Source: Solobacterium sp.
Lineage (GTDB): Bacteria > Bacillota_I > Bacilli_A > Erysipelotrichales > Erysipelotrichaceae
DNA length: 50,561 bases
Reading direction: 5' to 3'
Assembly: GCA_024698805.1 (NCBI GenBank)
Contig: JAILQT010000032.1
Span: forward strand, 1 to 50,561
Part shown: one piece after another, positions 26,253-35,222 of the stretch
Layout of the letters: each line of letters starts with the position of its first letter
How positions within the stretch are numbered: the first letter of the stretch is position 1
Made by a program: the position numbers and the translations under genes
The notes under the pieces: generated by a model
Seen by the model: only the letters and a program-made list of their open reading frames with translations
Database searches by the model: none
What the model was told of the DNA's origin: nothing

Positions 26253-27003
26253 CAGACTGATATCCGTCGTCATGCCGGTATACAACTGCGAAAGAACGAT
26301 CGAAGAAGCCGTGGACAGCGTCCTGTCACAGACATATGAAAATCTTGAACTGATCATCGTGGATGACTGTTCAACCGACAGGACTGTACAGATCGTATCT
26401 GCGATAAAGGATCCGAGGATCCGCCTGATCTGCAGCAGGGTAAACAGGGGTGCATCCTATGCGAGGACCTGCGGGATCGAAAAGGCATCCTCGGAATGGA
26501 TCGCTTTTCTTGACGGCGATGACAAATGGGACCGTGAAAAACTGGAAAAACAGACCGCACTGCTTGCAAAGTATCCCGATGCGGTCCTGATCTTTACCGG
26601 GTCTGCTTTTATGAGCGATGACGGCAGGATGCTGGAATATACCCTGCATGTGCCCGAAAAGATCACCTACGAAGAACTGCTGAAACAGAACCGGATTTCC
26701 TGTTCATCCGTTCTGGTCAGGAAAGATATGATGCTGAAGTATCCGTTCCCGGATATCAATATGATCCATGAGGATTTCGCAGTATGGCTGCGCATCCTCC
26801 GGGAAGTGCGCTACGCTTACGGCATCGATGAACCGCTGCTGATCTACAGGCTGTCGAACAATTCCAAATCTTCGAACAAGATCCGGGCAGCGCTCATGAA
26901 CTGGAATACATACAGGTTTACCGGTGTTCCTTTTGCGACAGCTGCGCGTTCCATGTGCAGCTACGCATACCGGAGTATCCGCAAATACGCAAGGTTGAAA
27001 TGA
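26245..27003 (+). CDS. Glycosyltransferase family 2
   Basis: 252 residues. GT-A fold starting SVVMPVYNCERTIEEAVDSVLSQTYENLELIIVDDCSTD, with a LDGDDKWD segment holding the metal/nucleotide-binding aspartates. It probably adds the second or a later sugar to the lipid-linked unit in the cytoplasm; donor and acceptor cannot be read. Start at 26245 has GGAGG 7 bases upstream and gives an 8-base overlap with the phosphoglycosyltransferase gene; the longer frame from 26167 lies inside that gene. Confidence 0.9.
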   Translation: MSDRLISVVMPVYNCERTIEEAVDSVLSQTYENLELIIVDDCSTDRTVQIVSAIKDPRIRLICSRVNRGASYARTCGIEKASSEWIAFLDGDDKWDREKLEKQTALLAKYPDAVLIFTGSAFMSDDGRMLEYTLHVPEKITYEELLKQNRISCSSVLVRKDMMLKYPFPDINMIHEDFAVWLRILREVRYAYGIDEPLLIYRLSNNSKSSNKIRAALMNWNTYRFTGVPFATAARSMCSYAYRSIRKYARLK

Positions 27004-27827
27004 TGGACAGACTTGAAGTGCTCATCTCCTGCATGGGGCAGGACATCTCGATCGCGGAAAAAACAGGCGTCCGCAGCGACGCGCTGATCATCGACCAGTG
27101 TGATGAAGACAGCCGCGAGGAGATCCGAAACGAATATCTCACACGTATGATCCGGACAACGGAAAGAGGTCTCTCAAACAGCCGCAATGCAGCGATCCGC
27201 AATGCGATGGGGGATATCATACTTTTTTGTGATGATGATGAGCAGCTGGATCCCGGCTACAGGGAAACGATCCTTTCCGCCTATGCAGAGATCCCGGATG
27301 CGGACCTGATAGCCTTCCGGATGAAAAACCAGCCCAGCAGGCTGAAACAGAAAAAACAGCGTCTGAACACGCTGACTGCCCTGCGCATCTCCTCCTGGCA
27401 GATCACCTGCAGGACGGAATCGATACGCAGGAAGGGGATATACTTTGATCCGCTGATGGGGGCCGGCTCCGGCAACGGTGCGCAGGAGGAAGTCAAATTC
27501 CTGCGAGACTGCCTGAAGCGCGGTCTGAAGATCTGGTACGTGCCGGAAGACATCGGCGAAGTCGCGAATGCCTATTACGAGACAGGGGATCAGGAAGGCA
27601 CATGGTTCACGGGCTTTGATGAGAAGTTCTTCTACCAGAGGGGGACTTCGACAAGATATATGCTCGGCCTGCCGCTTTCCGTCCTGTATGCGTTTTACTA
27701 TACAGCGGGCAAACGGAAGATGTACGGGAAGTATATCTCCCCTTTGAAGGCCCTGCAGTGCACGCTTTCAGGCATCCTGAACAATGACCTGGAAAAACAG
27801 AAGAAAGAAAGAGGGAATGCGGTATGA
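27000..27827 (+). CDS. Glycosyltransferase family 2-like protein
   Basis: 275 residues. N-terminus MDRLEVLISCMGQDISIAEKTG is typical of a GT2 subgroup that lacks the common PVYN motif. It carries NSRNAAIRNAMGDIILFCDDDEQLDPGY, where CDDD is the nucleotide-sugar binding motif. The C-terminus is basic and may touch the membrane. Start in an ATGATGG context; ATGA overlaps the previous stop, and ATGA again overlaps the next gene, showing tight coupling. Specificity unknown. Confidence 0.85.
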   Translation: MMDRLEVLISCMGQDISIAEKTGVRSDALIIDQCDEDSREEIRNEYLTRMIRTTERGLSNSRNAAIRNAMGDIILFCDDDEQLDPGYRETILSAYAEIPDADLIAFRMKNQPSRLKQKKQRLNTLTALRISSWQITCRTESIRRKGIYFDPLMGAGSGNGAQEEVKFLRDCLKRGLKIWYVPEDIGEVANAYYETGDQEGTWFTGFDEKFFYQRGTSTRYMLGLPLSVLYAFYYTAGKRKMYGKYISPLKALQCTLSGILNNDLEKQKKERGNAV

Positions 27828-29569
27828 TCCTGCAGAATCTGCTGTCGCCGTCTGAGAATACATGCACAGTCAAAGAAATGTATTTCAGGGATACAGACAA
27901 CACAAGAACATATGACACATATTTCAATATCTTTTCGCTGCATAAATGGAAAACGTATACGGTACTGAAGGATTTTTACCTGCGTCTGCAGGCGCAGGGC
28001 AGCTTTACCGTCGAGATCGCCGGTGATACCGGCACGCTGTGCACGCAGAGTTTTTCCTTCGCGGGACCGGAAACAGCAGAGATCCGCATCCCCGATACGG
28101 AAAGCAGCTGCGTATGGTTCTCTTTCCGCAGAGACAGCAATGACGCCCGCCTGCTCAGCGGTGCCTATACGACGGATGCCGAACCTGTGCATGACGTGCA
28201 TATCGCATGTGATATATGCACGTTTCGCCGTGAGAAGTATCTGCTGCACAACCTGCAGCTGCTGAATGAGAATATCCTGAATGATCCGGATTCATCCGTA
28301 TACGGTCATATGGATGTCTTCGTGATCGACAACGGGAAGACACTGAAAAAAGAGGAAGTGGAAACAGAACATATCCATCTGTTCCGGAATATGAATGCCG
28401 GGGGAGCCGGCGGTTTTACGCGCGGCCTGATCGAGATCAACCTGAAGAAGGAGGAACTCGGCCTGACACATATGATCTTCATGGATGACGACGCAAAGAT
28501 GGAGACGGACGCCCTTGTGCGCACGTTCGCGCTGCTTTCCTATGTCAATGAAAAATGGGAAAAGGCATGTATCTCCGGCGCGATGCTGAGGGAGGATATC
28601 CCGTACGCTTCCCATGAGAGCGGTTCGCACTGGACCGGCATGGATCCCTGGACCCGCTATTTCGGTCTGGACCTGCGTCCGCGGGAGAACGTCATCATGA
28701 ACGAAACGATGGATGACCCGGATTATGCCGCATGGTGGTATGCCTGCTACCCGCTCTCCGTCGCGACGCTCGACAACCTGCCTCTGCCGCTTTTCCTCCA
28801 CAACGATGATACCGAATACGGCTTGCGCAACCAGAACGGCTTTATCCTGATGAACGGCATCTGCGTATGGTCGCCCGGTTTTGAGAACAAGCGGGCTTCT
28901 TCCCTGTCCTATTACGATATCCGCAACTGCATGATCGTCAACGCGCTCTACAGGGAAGACGGCAACCTGAAAAATATGAAGAAATACTGCCGCAAGCGGA
29001 TCCTGGCCAATACGCTGCGCTACCGTTACAAAGACGCTGCGCTCGTGGAAAAGGCAGTCGATGACTTCCTCAAGGGACCTTCCTACCTTGTCTCGATCAA
29101 TCCCGAAGAGAAAAACAAAGAGGTCATGGACGCCGGCTATAAACTGGTGCCCTGCGAGGAACTGACCGACGATCCGGATGTACTGCGCCAGATCTACATG
29201 TACAAAGATCCGGACAAGGTCGATGAGATCTACAACAACATGACGAAGAAGAACAAATGGTTCTATGCGCTGACAGCCAACGGATGGATCTTCCCTGCGA
29301 AAAAAGACAGGGTATACCCGCTGCCGATGGGCATCTGGCCGTTTGACCTGTTCCGGAAGAAGAAGATCATCCTGTTCGATCCGGATTCCCATAAAGGCAT
29401 CGCCGGAGAAAAGAGCTACCGCGAGCTGTACAACAGCCTGCTGATCTATATCCGGATCTGCCTTGCACTCGCAAAGGAATACAAGGGTGCCAAGACGGAC
29501 TACAACGATTCTTTTAAGCGTCTGACCTCATACGAATGCTGGAAGGAGTATCTGAAGGAAGATGAATAG
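27824..29569 (+). CDS. GlfT2-like galactofuranosyltransferase
   Basis: 581 residues. An N-terminal beta-rich domain (~1-125) precedes a GT-A domain containing NMNAGGAGGFTRG, MIFMDDDAKME (Asp221-223) and FLHNDDTEYGLRNQ, then a C-terminal helical domain. This layout and these motifs match mycobacterial GlfT2 and its bacterial relatives, which polymerise galactofuranose from UDP-galactofuranose. Oddity: the motif that in many relatives reads VWH, with a metal-binding histidine, reads VWSPGF here (Ser350). No UDP-galactopyranose mutase (glf) is in the window. Could instead use another furanosyl donor. ATGA overlap with the previous gene and an 8-base overlap with the next. Confidence 0.82.
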   Translation: MILQNLLSPSENTCTVKEMYFRDTDNTRTYDTYFNIFSLHKWKTYTVLKDFYLRLQAQGSFTVEIAGDTGTLCTQSFSFAGPETAEIRIPDTESSCVWFSFRRDSNDARLLSGAYTTDAEPVHDVHIACDICTFRREKYLLHNLQLLNENILNDPDSSVYGHMDVFVIDNGKTLKKEEVETEHIHLFRNMNAGGAGGFTRGLIEINLKKEELGLTHMIFMDDDAKMETDALVRTFALLSYVNEKWEKACISGAMLREDIPYASHESGSHWTGMDPWTRYFGLDLRPRENVIMNETMDDPDYAAWWYACYPLSVATLDNLPLPLFLHNDDTEYGLRNQNGFILMNGICVWSPGFENKRASSLSYYDIRNCMIVNALYREDGNLKNMKKYCRKRILANTLRYRYKDAALVEKAVDDFLKGPSYLVSINPEEKNKEVMDAGYKLVPCEELTDDPDVLRQIYMYKDPDKVDEIYNNMTKKNKWFYALTANGWIFPAKKDRVYPLPMGIWPFDLFRKKKIILFDPDSHKGIAGEKSYRELYNSLLIYIRICLALAKEYKGAKTDYNDSFKRLTSYECWKEYLKEDE

Positions 29570-30350
29570 TATCAACAGCTTCAAAAAGACCCTGGTCCGT
29601 TATCTTCCCCTGTACCGCCAGCTGATCAAAAAGGATATCAAGCTGAAATACAGGAGGAGCTTCCTCGGATATCTGTGGAGTGTTCTGAATCCCCTGATGA
29701 TCATGGGCATTATGGTCATCGTCTTTTCGAATGTCTTCCGCTTCAGCATCGACAACTATCCTGTATACCTGATCATCGGCCAGTCGATCTTCAACTTTGT
29801 CAATGAATCGACATCAAAGGCGATGTGGTCGATCCATGACAACGCATCGCTGCTGAAGAAGACATATGTGCCGAAGTATATCTTTTCGATATCCACGGTA
29901 TCTTCTTCCTTTGTGAATATGCTGTTCTCCCTGGCTGCGATGGCCATCGTGTTCCTCGTATGCCATGTGAAGTTCACGCTGAACATGCTGTTCATACCGT
30001 TCATCCTGCTGCAGGTATTCGTATTTGCGCTGGGACTCGGCCTGTTCCTTGCGGAAGCTACCGTCTTTTTCCGGGATATCCAGTATATCTACGGTGCGTT
30101 CCTGACCGCATGGATGTATGCGACGCCGATCTTCTACCCGCTGGATATGGTCAGTGAGAGGATCCAGTGGATCATTAAGACGTTCAACCCGCTGTATGCC
30201 TTTATCGCGCAGTTCCGGACCATCGCGCTGGAAGCTCATTTCCCGGATCCCGGTCTGATCCTGCACGGCTTGCTCGTCAGCGTCCTGATGCTGGCATTCG
30301 GTGCATGGCGGTTTGCGAAAAACCAGGACAGGTTCATCCTGTACATCTGA
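29562..30350 (+). CDS. ABC-2 type polysaccharide export permease (Wzm/TagG family)
   Basis: 262 residues with about six membrane helices. N-terminal amphipathic segment YRQLIKKDIKLKYRRSFLGYLWSVLNPL is the hallmark of O-antigen and teichoic acid export permeases, and the C-terminal KTFNPLYAFIAQFR segment is also typical. It pairs with the ATPase 9 bases downstream to move finished glycan lipids across the membrane. Start ATG 29562 with GAAGGAAG upstream. Confidence 0.93.
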   Translation: MNSINSFKKTLVRYLPLYRQLIKKDIKLKYRRSFLGYLWSVLNPLMIMGIMVIVFSNVFRFSIDNYPVYLIIGQSIFNFVNESTSKAMWSIHDNASLLKKTYVPKYIFSISTVSSSFVNMLFSLAAMAIVFLVCHVKFTLNMLFIPFILLQVFVFALGLGLFLAEATVFFRDIQYIYGAFLTAWMYATPIFYPLDMVSERIQWIIKTFNPLYAFIAQFRTIALEAHFPDPGLILHGLLVSVLMLAFGAWRFAKNQDRFILYI

Positions 30351-30359
30351 GGAGGCGGT

Positions 30360-31127
30360 ATGACTGCAGTAAATGAAAGAGATGAATATGCTGTTGTTGT
30401 AGACCATGCGACGGTCCGTTTCAATATCGCCTCGGAAAAGATCGACAACCTGAAGGAATACTTTGTCAAGATGGTCAAGCACCAGCTGATGTTCCAGGAA
30501 TTCTTGGCCCTGAACGACGTGTCCTTCAAGGTGAAAAAAGGTGATTCCTGGGGGATCATCGGTACCAACGGCTCCGGCAAGAGCACGATGCTGAAGATGA
30601 TCTGCCGCATCCTGAAGCCCTATAAGGGATCGGTGCACACATACGGTACGATCGCGCCGCTGATCGAGCTCAGTGCCGGCTTCTGCGAAGACCTGACCGC
30701 CAGGGAGAATATCTTCCTGAACGGTGCGGTCCTCGGTTATGACGAGAAATTCATGGAGGAACATTTCGACGAGATCGTTGATTTCGCGGAACTGCATAAC
30801 TTCCTCGATATGCCGATCAAGAACTACTCCTCCGGCATGGCTGCCAGGCTTGGTTTTTCGATCGCAACGATGGTGAATCCCGATATACTGATCTGCGACG
30901 AAGTACTCGCTGTCGGTGATCTGAAGTTCCAGAAAAAATGCGAGAAGAGGATGGCGGAGATGCGCGCAAGCGGAACGACGCTGCTGTTCGTTTCCCATTC
31001 GATGGAATCCGTCAGGTCAGTCTGTAAGAATGCGCTGTGGCTCTCCCATGGGAAAGTCATGGCGGCAGGACCTGTTGACGAAGTCTCCGACCAGTATCTC
31101 CGTTTCCTGGATGAGGAACATCAATGA
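30360..31127 (+). CDS. Polysaccharide export ABC transporter ATPase (Wzt/TagH family)
   Basis: 255 residues. Walker A GTNGSGKST, the signature NYSSGMAARLGFS, Walker B PDILICDEVLAVGD, and the H-loop FVSHSM are all present. It ends after the nucleotide-binding domain and has no C-terminal glycan-binding domain, unlike Wzt proteins that recognise capped O-antigens, so export is probably coupled to synthesis. GGAGGCGG lies before the start; its stop overlaps the next start (ATGA). Confidence 0.94.
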   Translation: MTAVNERDEYAVVVDHATVRFNIASEKIDNLKEYFVKMVKHQLMFQEFLALNDVSFKVKKGDSWGIIGTNGSGKSTMLKMICRILKPYKGSVHTYGTIAPLIELSAGFCEDLTARENIFLNGAVLGYDEKFMEEHFDEIVDFAELHNFLDMPIKNYSSGMAARLGFSIATMVNPDILICDEVLAVGDLKFQKKCEKRMAEMRASGTTLLFVSHSMESVRSVCKNALWLSHGKVMAAGPVDEVSDQYLRFLDEEHQ

Positions 31128-32308
31128 GACTGACACAGGACGCTAAAACCTATATTGCCGGCGTGCTGTTCGGGATCTATTACGCTTCGGCGCTGCCGGA
31201 TGTGACGATGCTCGTCGTCGAGCAGCCCGGGCTCATGGGGATCTGCAACCAGGTCCGGACGTACAGCGTCTACGGCATCTACCTGCTCGCCGCATATACG
31301 CTGATCACCGGCTTCCTGGACAGCCGTGGGGACGGCATCCTGACATGGGTGAAAAGGCATCTTCCCTTCCTGGCTGCGCTTGCGGTATGCGCATGCGTCA
31401 AGGTCAGCACCGGGGACATGCTGCCGCTGAAGATCGTGCTGTTTATGGCAGCCGTGCATAAAACGGACCTGAAAAAGATATTCATGATCCTGCTGGGCGT
31501 GCATATCGTCTTCACACTGCTGGTGTTCGCCGCATTCCGGGCGGGCATGATCACAGATGTCATCGTCCCCCGCAAAAACGGGGCGATCCGGCATTCGCTC
31601 GGCTTCATCTATCCTCTGGACCTGCACGGGCATTACCTGTCGATGGTATTCATGTATATGTATATCCGCGCGGAAAAGTTCGGCATCCGGGATGCACTGC
31701 TCGTGAATGCGCTCAGCGCGCTGCTGTTCATCGCGACGAATGCGAGGACGGACCTGGCTGTGATCCTGCTCGCTTCACTGGTGCTAGCTGCAGTGAACCG
31801 TATCGGTCTCAAAAAGATCGGCACATGCGCTGCCGGCATCTGCGCCGCTGCCTATACGCTGGCTTTGTCCGTGACGCCGTTTATCCTGACGGCAGTCTAT
31901 GATCCGGAAAATGCGTTCATGGCGAGACTGAACCGGATGCTGACAGGCAGGCTCGCGATCCAGCATAGGGTCATCCGGGAAACGGGCTATCCCCTGTTCG
32001 GCAGGGTGATGGAGTGGATCGGCTGGGGTGCCTATGACGGTACGGACAGACCGGATTACAACTTCATCGACTGTACGTTCCTGAAAGATACGGTGGATTT
32101 CGGCATCCTGTTTGAGATCCTGTTCATCATCGGGATGATCGCGCTGTTCGTTTACCTGCTGAAGAAGGAGGACCTGCCCTCTGTTGTCATCATGGCGTTC
32201 TTTCTGCTCAGCTGCACGATCGAGTATCACACTGTATTGACTTATATGTATCCGATATTATTATTATTGAACAATGTTCTGATTTATGAAGGAAAGGAGA
32301 TCACATGA
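31124..32308 (+). CDS. Polytopic membrane protein, probable O-antigen polymerase-like
   Basis: 394 residues, about ten hydrophobic helices with a larger loop near residues 255-310 (RLNRMLTGRLAIQHRVIRETGYPLFG). This is the usual profile of Wzy polymerases or O-antigen ligases. Sequence conservation in this family is poor, so the assignment rests on topology and context. It overlaps genes on both sides through ATGA. Having a Wzy-like protein right after an ABC exporter is unexpected, because ABC-exported chains normally do not need Wzy; it may be a ligase or serve the Wzx pathway. Confidence 0.65.
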   Translation: MRLTQDAKTYIAGVLFGIYYASALPDVTMLVVEQPGLMGICNQVRTYSVYGIYLLAAYTLITGFLDSRGDGILTWVKRHLPFLAALAVCACVKVSTGDMLPLKIVLFMAAVHKTDLKKIFMILLGVHIVFTLLVFAAFRAGMITDVIVPRKNGAIRHSLGFIYPLDLHGHYLSMVFMYMYIRAEKFGIRDALLVNALSALLFIATNARTDLAVILLASLVLAAVNRIGLKKIGTCAAGICAAAYTLALSVTPFILTAVYDPENAFMARLNRMLTGRLAIQHRVIRETGYPLFGRVMEWIGWGAYDGTDRPDYNFIDCTFLKDTVDFGILFEILFIIGMIALFVYLLKKEDLPSVVIMAFFLLSCTIEYHTVLTYMYPILLLLNNVLIYEGKEIT

Positions 32309-34398
32309 TCAGCAACCTGAAGAGATATACATTATATATAGTGAATCTGACGGATATCCTTTCCATGATCATTGCCTACGGCATCACCTACCTGGTCCGT
32401 ACCAATATCCACAAATATGCGTTCATACCGTGGAATGTAAATGATTATTCGCGTTTCCTGCTGACCGTCATCCTCGGCTACGTCGTCTTCAATATCCTGT
32501 CCCTCTACAACGATGACAAGTTCCTGAAGCGTACGACGAGGGAGGAATTCGTTGCCAGCGTCAAGATGGTCTTCTACGTCATGGTTACGGTCATCCTGTA
32601 CTTCTATGTCATGAAGATCTCATTCGCGTATTCCCGCCTGTTCGTCGGCCTGTATGCAGTTATCCTCGCATTCGTTGATTTCGGCGCGAGGGTATTCGTC
32701 CGGAAGATGATCATCCCGATGTTCAAAAACAGCGGGAAGACAGAGAAGGTCGTCATCCTTTCATCCTATGACGATGCGGAAAAGACACTGGAAAAGATCA
32801 ACAAGATGGAAGACTGGCGCTTCGTGATCCTCGGCTTCATCATCTCCGACAGGGATATGCGGGACCAGGAGATCGCCGGATACAAGGTCCTTTCCACAAA
32901 AGCCGATATGTTCAGCGATATCGAGACGATGGATGCTGACTCCGTCATGATCGTACAGGATCTGGAAACAGACGCCGAAGTCGAATCGTGGCTGATCCGG
33001 TTCCGTGAATTAGGCAAGATCATACACGTGCAGATCGACGAGTTCGATGTCAAAGATTCCTACAGGGGACTTGACCGTATCGGTGACTGCCCGGTCGTCA
33101 GCTACCACAACATCGCACCGATGCCCAAGCGGCAGGCCCTGTTAAGGAGACTGTTCTCCCTGCTTGTCGCCGTATGCGTCCTGCCCCTGTTCCTGCTGGT
33201 ATTCCTGATCACATGGATCGTTTCCCGCATGGAATCCAAAGGCTCGATACTTGTAAAGAGGGTTCGCGTCGGCGTCAATACAAGAAGGTTCTACCAGTAC
33301 AGGTTCCGCTATTACCGCATGGATGCGGATGAGCGGATCGCAAAAGGCCAGTCACCGTATTCGGCCATCGGCAGGTTCCTGCGCTTTACGCATCTGGATG
33401 GCCTGCCCATGATCCTGAATGTGATCTCCGGCGAGATGGACCTGATCGGTCCGAAGGCACCCAGCCTTCCCAGATATCTGGAGATGTCCGCCAAGGACAG
33501 GAACAAGCTGTGCATCCGGCCGGGCATGATCGGCTACTGGAGCAGCGACAGGAATGCAAGGCATGTATCCAGGGCGGAAGACGAATATGTCCTGCACTGG
33601 AATGTGGGCAAGGATGCGCTGATCATCCTTGTAACGATACTGCGGTATATCATCCTGCAGTCCCTGCGGCGGGATTCCGAAACGCATATCCGTGAGGAAC
33701 TGGACTTCATCCGTGAGGAAAGAAGCACGTTCAGCCCTCTGCCTTATGACAGATCCCTGTATACACCGAGATCCGGCGCCGGATATATGGCATACCTGTT
33801 TGTGAAGCGGCTTCTGGACATCATCCTGTCCCTGGCAGCGATCATCGTCCTGTCGCCGGTGCTGCTTATCCTTACGATCCTCGTGATCGCCGATGACGGG
33901 GGCAGTCCTTTCTACGGCCACAAGCGTGTCGGCAAGGACGGCAATTACGTTACGATCTACAAATTCCGGTCCATGCGCCAGGATGCCGGCGACCTTGAAA
34001 AGCTTCTGACGCCGGAACAGCTGGAACAGTACAGGAGGGAATTCAAGATCGACAACGACCCGCGCATCACAAAGATCGGCAATTTCATCCGGAAGACAAG
34101 TCTCGACGAACTGCCGCAGCTTTTCAATATCCTGTTCGGCTCCCTTTCCGTTGTCGGACCGCGGCCGATCGTTACCGATGAGACAAAGATCTACGGCGAT
34201 GAGATCGGCAAGCTCCTTTCCGTCAAGCCGGGCCTGACCGGCTACTGGCAGGCATATGCGCGCAACAACGCGACATATGAATCCGGTGAGAGACAGAAGA
34301 TGGAGATGTATTATGTCGACCATGCATCGCTGTGGCTGGATATCAAGATCGTATTCAAAACATTTATTTCCGTTCTGAAGAGAGAAGGAGCTCAGTGA
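32305..34398 (+). CDS. Tandem phosphoglycosyltransferase: degenerate domain plus intact domain
   Basis: 697 residues, far longer than the ~460 of a WbaP/CpsE enzyme. Layout: about four membrane helices (1-115), soluble domain (~140-270), membrane segment (~283-310), first phosphoglycosyltransferase-like domain (~310-450), linker, then a second membrane segment (~496-520) and second catalytic domain (~520-697). The second is intact: KFRSM at 553-557, DELPQ with Asp601-Glu602, SVVGPRPIV. The first keeps the layout but not the key residues: RFRYYRM (333-339) replaces KFRSM, and LDGLPM (Asp365-Gly366) replaces LDELPQ, so the catalytic glutamate is lost, followed by MDLIGPKAP. It likely initiates a glycan, with the first domain structural or regulatory. 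A frameshift is unlikely: the frame is open throughout. Confidence 0.88.
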   Translation: MISNLKRYTLYIVNLTDILSMIIAYGITYLVRTNIHKYAFIPWNVNDYSRFLLTVILGYVVFNILSLYNDDKFLKRTTREEFVASVKMVFYVMVTVILYFYVMKISFAYSRLFVGLYAVILAFVDFGARVFVRKMIIPMFKNSGKTEKVVILSSYDDAEKTLEKINKMEDWRFVILGFIISDRDMRDQEIAGYKVLSTKADMFSDIETMDADSVMIVQDLETDAEVESWLIRFRELGKIIHVQIDEFDVKDSYRGLDRIGDCPVVSYHNIAPMPKRQALLRRLFSLLVAVCVLPLFLLVFLITWIVSRMESKGSILVKRVRVGVNTRRFYQYRFRYYRMDADERIAKGQSPYSAIGRFLRFTHLDGLPMILNVISGEMDLIGPKAPSLPRYLEMSAKDRNKLCIRPGMIGYWSSDRNARHVSRAEDEYVLHWNVGKDALIILVTILRYIILQSLRRDSETHIREELDFIREERSTFSPLPYDRSLYTPRSGAGYMAYLFVKRLLDIILSLAAIIVLSPVLLILTILVIADDGGSPFYGHKRVGKDGNYVTIYKFRSMRQDAGDLEKLLTPEQLEQYRREFKIDNDPRITKIGNFIRKTSLDELPQLFNILFGSLSVVGPRPIVTDETKIYGDEIGKLLSVKPGLTGYWQAYARNNATYESGERQKMEMYYVDHASLWLDIKIVFKTFISVLKREGAQ

Positions 34399-34399
34399 T

Positions 34400-35212
34400 A
34401 TGACAAACAATATCAAACTGCTGATCGCATGCCATAAAGAATGCGAAGTGCCGGATGACAGCGTCTACCTGCCCCTGCATGTCGGTGCTGCGGGAAAGGA
34501 AAGATTCGGTTTTGTCACGGATGACACAGGTGAGAATATCAGTTTAAAGAATCCCGTGTTCTGTGAACTGACAGGACTGTACTGGGCATGGAAGAACCTT
34601 GATTACGACTGGCTCGGCCTTGTGCATTACCGCCGCTATTTCACGCTGAAAAACAAAAAGTTTCAGAAGGAGCACGGCGATCTGGACAGCGTCCTTACCG
34701 ATGAAGAGGCGCAGGAGCTGATCAGCCGGTACCGCGTGATCGTTCCGAAAAAGAGACATTATTATATCGAATCCGTCTATAATCATTATGATCATACATT
34801 CGACGGATCCCAGCTCGACAAAGCCGGCGAGATCATCCGCAGCAGGTATCCCGCTTATGCGCCGAGTTTCGACAGGGTGATGAATTCGCGCAGTATTTAC
34901 ATCTTCAATATGTTTATCATGGACAGGGAACTGACGAATAATTATCTGCGCTGGCTGTTCGATATCCTGTTTGAACTGGAGAAGCAGGTCGATACGGAAG
35001 GCATGACCGCATTTGAAAAGCGCTATGCGGGACGTGTCTCCGAAAGACTGTTCAATGTATGGCTGGACCACAAAATCCGGACCGGCTATATTGCTCAAAA
35101 GGATGTTCATGAAGTACCATATCTTTATATGGGAGAGATCGACTGGACCAGAAAAGTTACCTCTTTCCTGAAGGCAAAGTTTTTGAAGAAGAAATACGAC
35201 AGAAGTTTTTAA
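34400..35212 (+). CDS. DUF4422 family glycosyltransferase-like protein
   Basis: 270 residues. IKLLIACHKECEVPDDSVYLPLHVGAAG, the DDTGENIS segment, and NPVFCELTGLYWAWKNLDYDWLGLVHYRRYF are the hallmarks of DUF4422, a family found in capsular and exopolysaccharide loci and thought to transfer hexoses. No catalytic residues are established from the sequence alone. Start one base after the previous stop, with GGAG inside that gene's end. Specificity unknown. Confidence 0.85.
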   Translation: MTNNIKLLIACHKECEVPDDSVYLPLHVGAAGKERFGFVTDDTGENISLKNPVFCELTGLYWAWKNLDYDWLGLVHYRRYFTLKNKKFQKEHGDLDSVLTDEEAQELISRYRVIVPKKRHYYIESVYNHYDHTFDGSQLDKAGEIIRSRYPAYAPSFDRVMNSRSIYIFNMFIMDRELTNNYLRWLFDILFELEKQVDTEGMTAFEKRYAGRVSERLFNVWLDHKIRTGYIAQKDVHEVPYLYMGEIDWTRKVTSFLKAKFLKKKYDRSF

Positions 35213-35222
35213 GGAGAACAAA

